6,444 nucleotides of DNA from Candidatus Aphodomonas merdavium. Lineage in GTDB: Bacteria; Bacillota; Clostridia; Christensenellales; Aristaeellaceae. Position 1 is the first letter of the stretch. Every line of letters starts with the position of its first letter. The translations under genes and the position numbers were made by a program. The stretch is taken from the NCBI GenBank assembly GCA_018715585.1, contig DVLH01000037.1, forward strand, positions 1-6,444. The letters run 5' to 3'. Of the stretch, positions 6,055 through 6,444 are shown piece after piece. A model generated the notes under the pieces. That model was given only the letters and a program-made list of their open reading frames with translations, searched no databases and was not told the origin of the DNA.

Positions 6055-6444
6055 TTAATCAGGCAAGAACGTTAAATAAGAACTCATCGCATAGCCGGTA
6101 TATCCTTGCCAGCGCACGCGCGTCCAGCTATCGCCACGGCTGAGGATGCTCACTTCGCTCATCGGCGGGATGACGGTGAGCACCGCAGCGCTCGTACTAG
6201 CATAGCTGCGCAGGTTCAACCCCTTACCGCTTGCCGTCACCAGCGCGCGGGTTGAAACCACGGGGTTGCTCGATCCCGTATAGGAAAGGAAACCGGTCAT
6301 CACATAGCCCGTATAGCCGCGATAGTTTACATAACTCCACGTCGTTCCGTAGGAGAGCACGTTTACCGTCGCACCGCGCGGGATTACCGTCACAATCTTT
6401 GCGCCGATATAAGCGGATACGCGCATATTTAGCCCGCCTCTTTG
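6055..6444 (-). CDS. Protein with tandem bacterial SH3 (SH3b) domains, C-terminal part only
   Basis: The visible 130 codons are the C-terminal end of a larger protein. They contain two SH3b repeats, at about 6438-6280 and 6222-6067. Each opens with the hallmark GLN(M/L)R, carries a Trp-x2-Val core (TTWSYVNY, DSWTRVRW) and closes with GYTGYVM or GYTGYAM; a Ser/Thr/Val-rich linker of about 20 residues separates them. SH3b domains typically bind cell-wall peptides in secreted or surface proteins, often beside an amidase or peptidase. That catalytic part and any signal peptide would lie right of the window, so the enzyme class cannot be named. An ATG at 6424-6426 is not the start: it is the Met inside the GLNMR motif, and the frame stays open to the window edge (…QRGGLN before it). 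The gene converges on the dehydrogenase gene and has its own terminator. Confidence 0.88.
   Translation of the reverse strand, partial: QRGGLNMRVSAYIGAKIVTVIPRGATVNVLSYGTTWSYVNYRGYTGYVMTGFLSYTGSSNPVVSTRALVTASGKGLNLRSYASTSAAVLTVIPPMSEVSILSRGDSWTRVRWQGYTGYAMSSYLTFLPD

Noticed and set aside
5429..6058. Open + strand frames of 209 and 183 codons in the gap
   Set aside because: Pro/Ser/Arg-rich translations with no recognisable domain, no Shine-Dalgarno sequence before the start codons, and they run through the minus-strand terminator into the SH3 gene's stop codon.

Overview
The window looks like a GC-rich member of the Bacillota, most likely a spore-forming, anaerobic Clostridia-type bacterium. 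This is inferred from strong AAGGAGG-type ribosome binding sites, the nadK-argR-recN gene order typical of Bacillota, a SpoVK-like AAA+ ATPase and a protein with tandem bacterial SH3 domains. No phage, insertion sequence, CRISPR array, tRNA or rRNA was seen.

Layout, left to right. (1) Positions 1-2941 are a same-strand run of three housekeeping genes: the 3' part of NAD kinase (its beginning lies left of the window), the arginine repressor argR, and the DNA-repair ATPase recN, whose GTG start directly follows the argR stop codon. The run ends at a strong Rho-independent terminator at 2942-2970. (2) Positions 3010-5318 hold a second pair on the same strand: a CbxX/CfxQ-type AAA+ ATPase resembling stage V sporulation protein K, and, 29 nt later, an iron-containing alcohol dehydrogenase family protein. 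The pair is closed by a 13-bp terminator hairpin at 5342-5378. (3) Positions 5387-6009 are a gap of about 620 nt without a recognisable gene. Its + strand is unusually C-rich, and it contains a few imperfect repeats. (4) Positions 6055-6444 hold the C-terminal end of a minus-strand gene with two SH3b domains. It converges on the dehydrogenase gene, has its own minus-strand terminator at 6010-6042, and runs off the right edge.

How the genes work together: nadK, argR and recN are often neighbours in Bacillota, where the cluster (commonly with dxs and tlyA upstream) usually continues into spoIVB and spo0A. They do not form one pathway: NADP synthesis, arginine-responsive regulation and double-strand break repair share a transcript for reasons of ancestry. 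Here the expected spoIVB-spo0A continuation is replaced by the AAA+ ATPase/dehydrogenase pair, the main synteny oddity. No novel defence or mobile system is apparent. The least explained DNA is the strand-skewed gap between the two convergent terminators.
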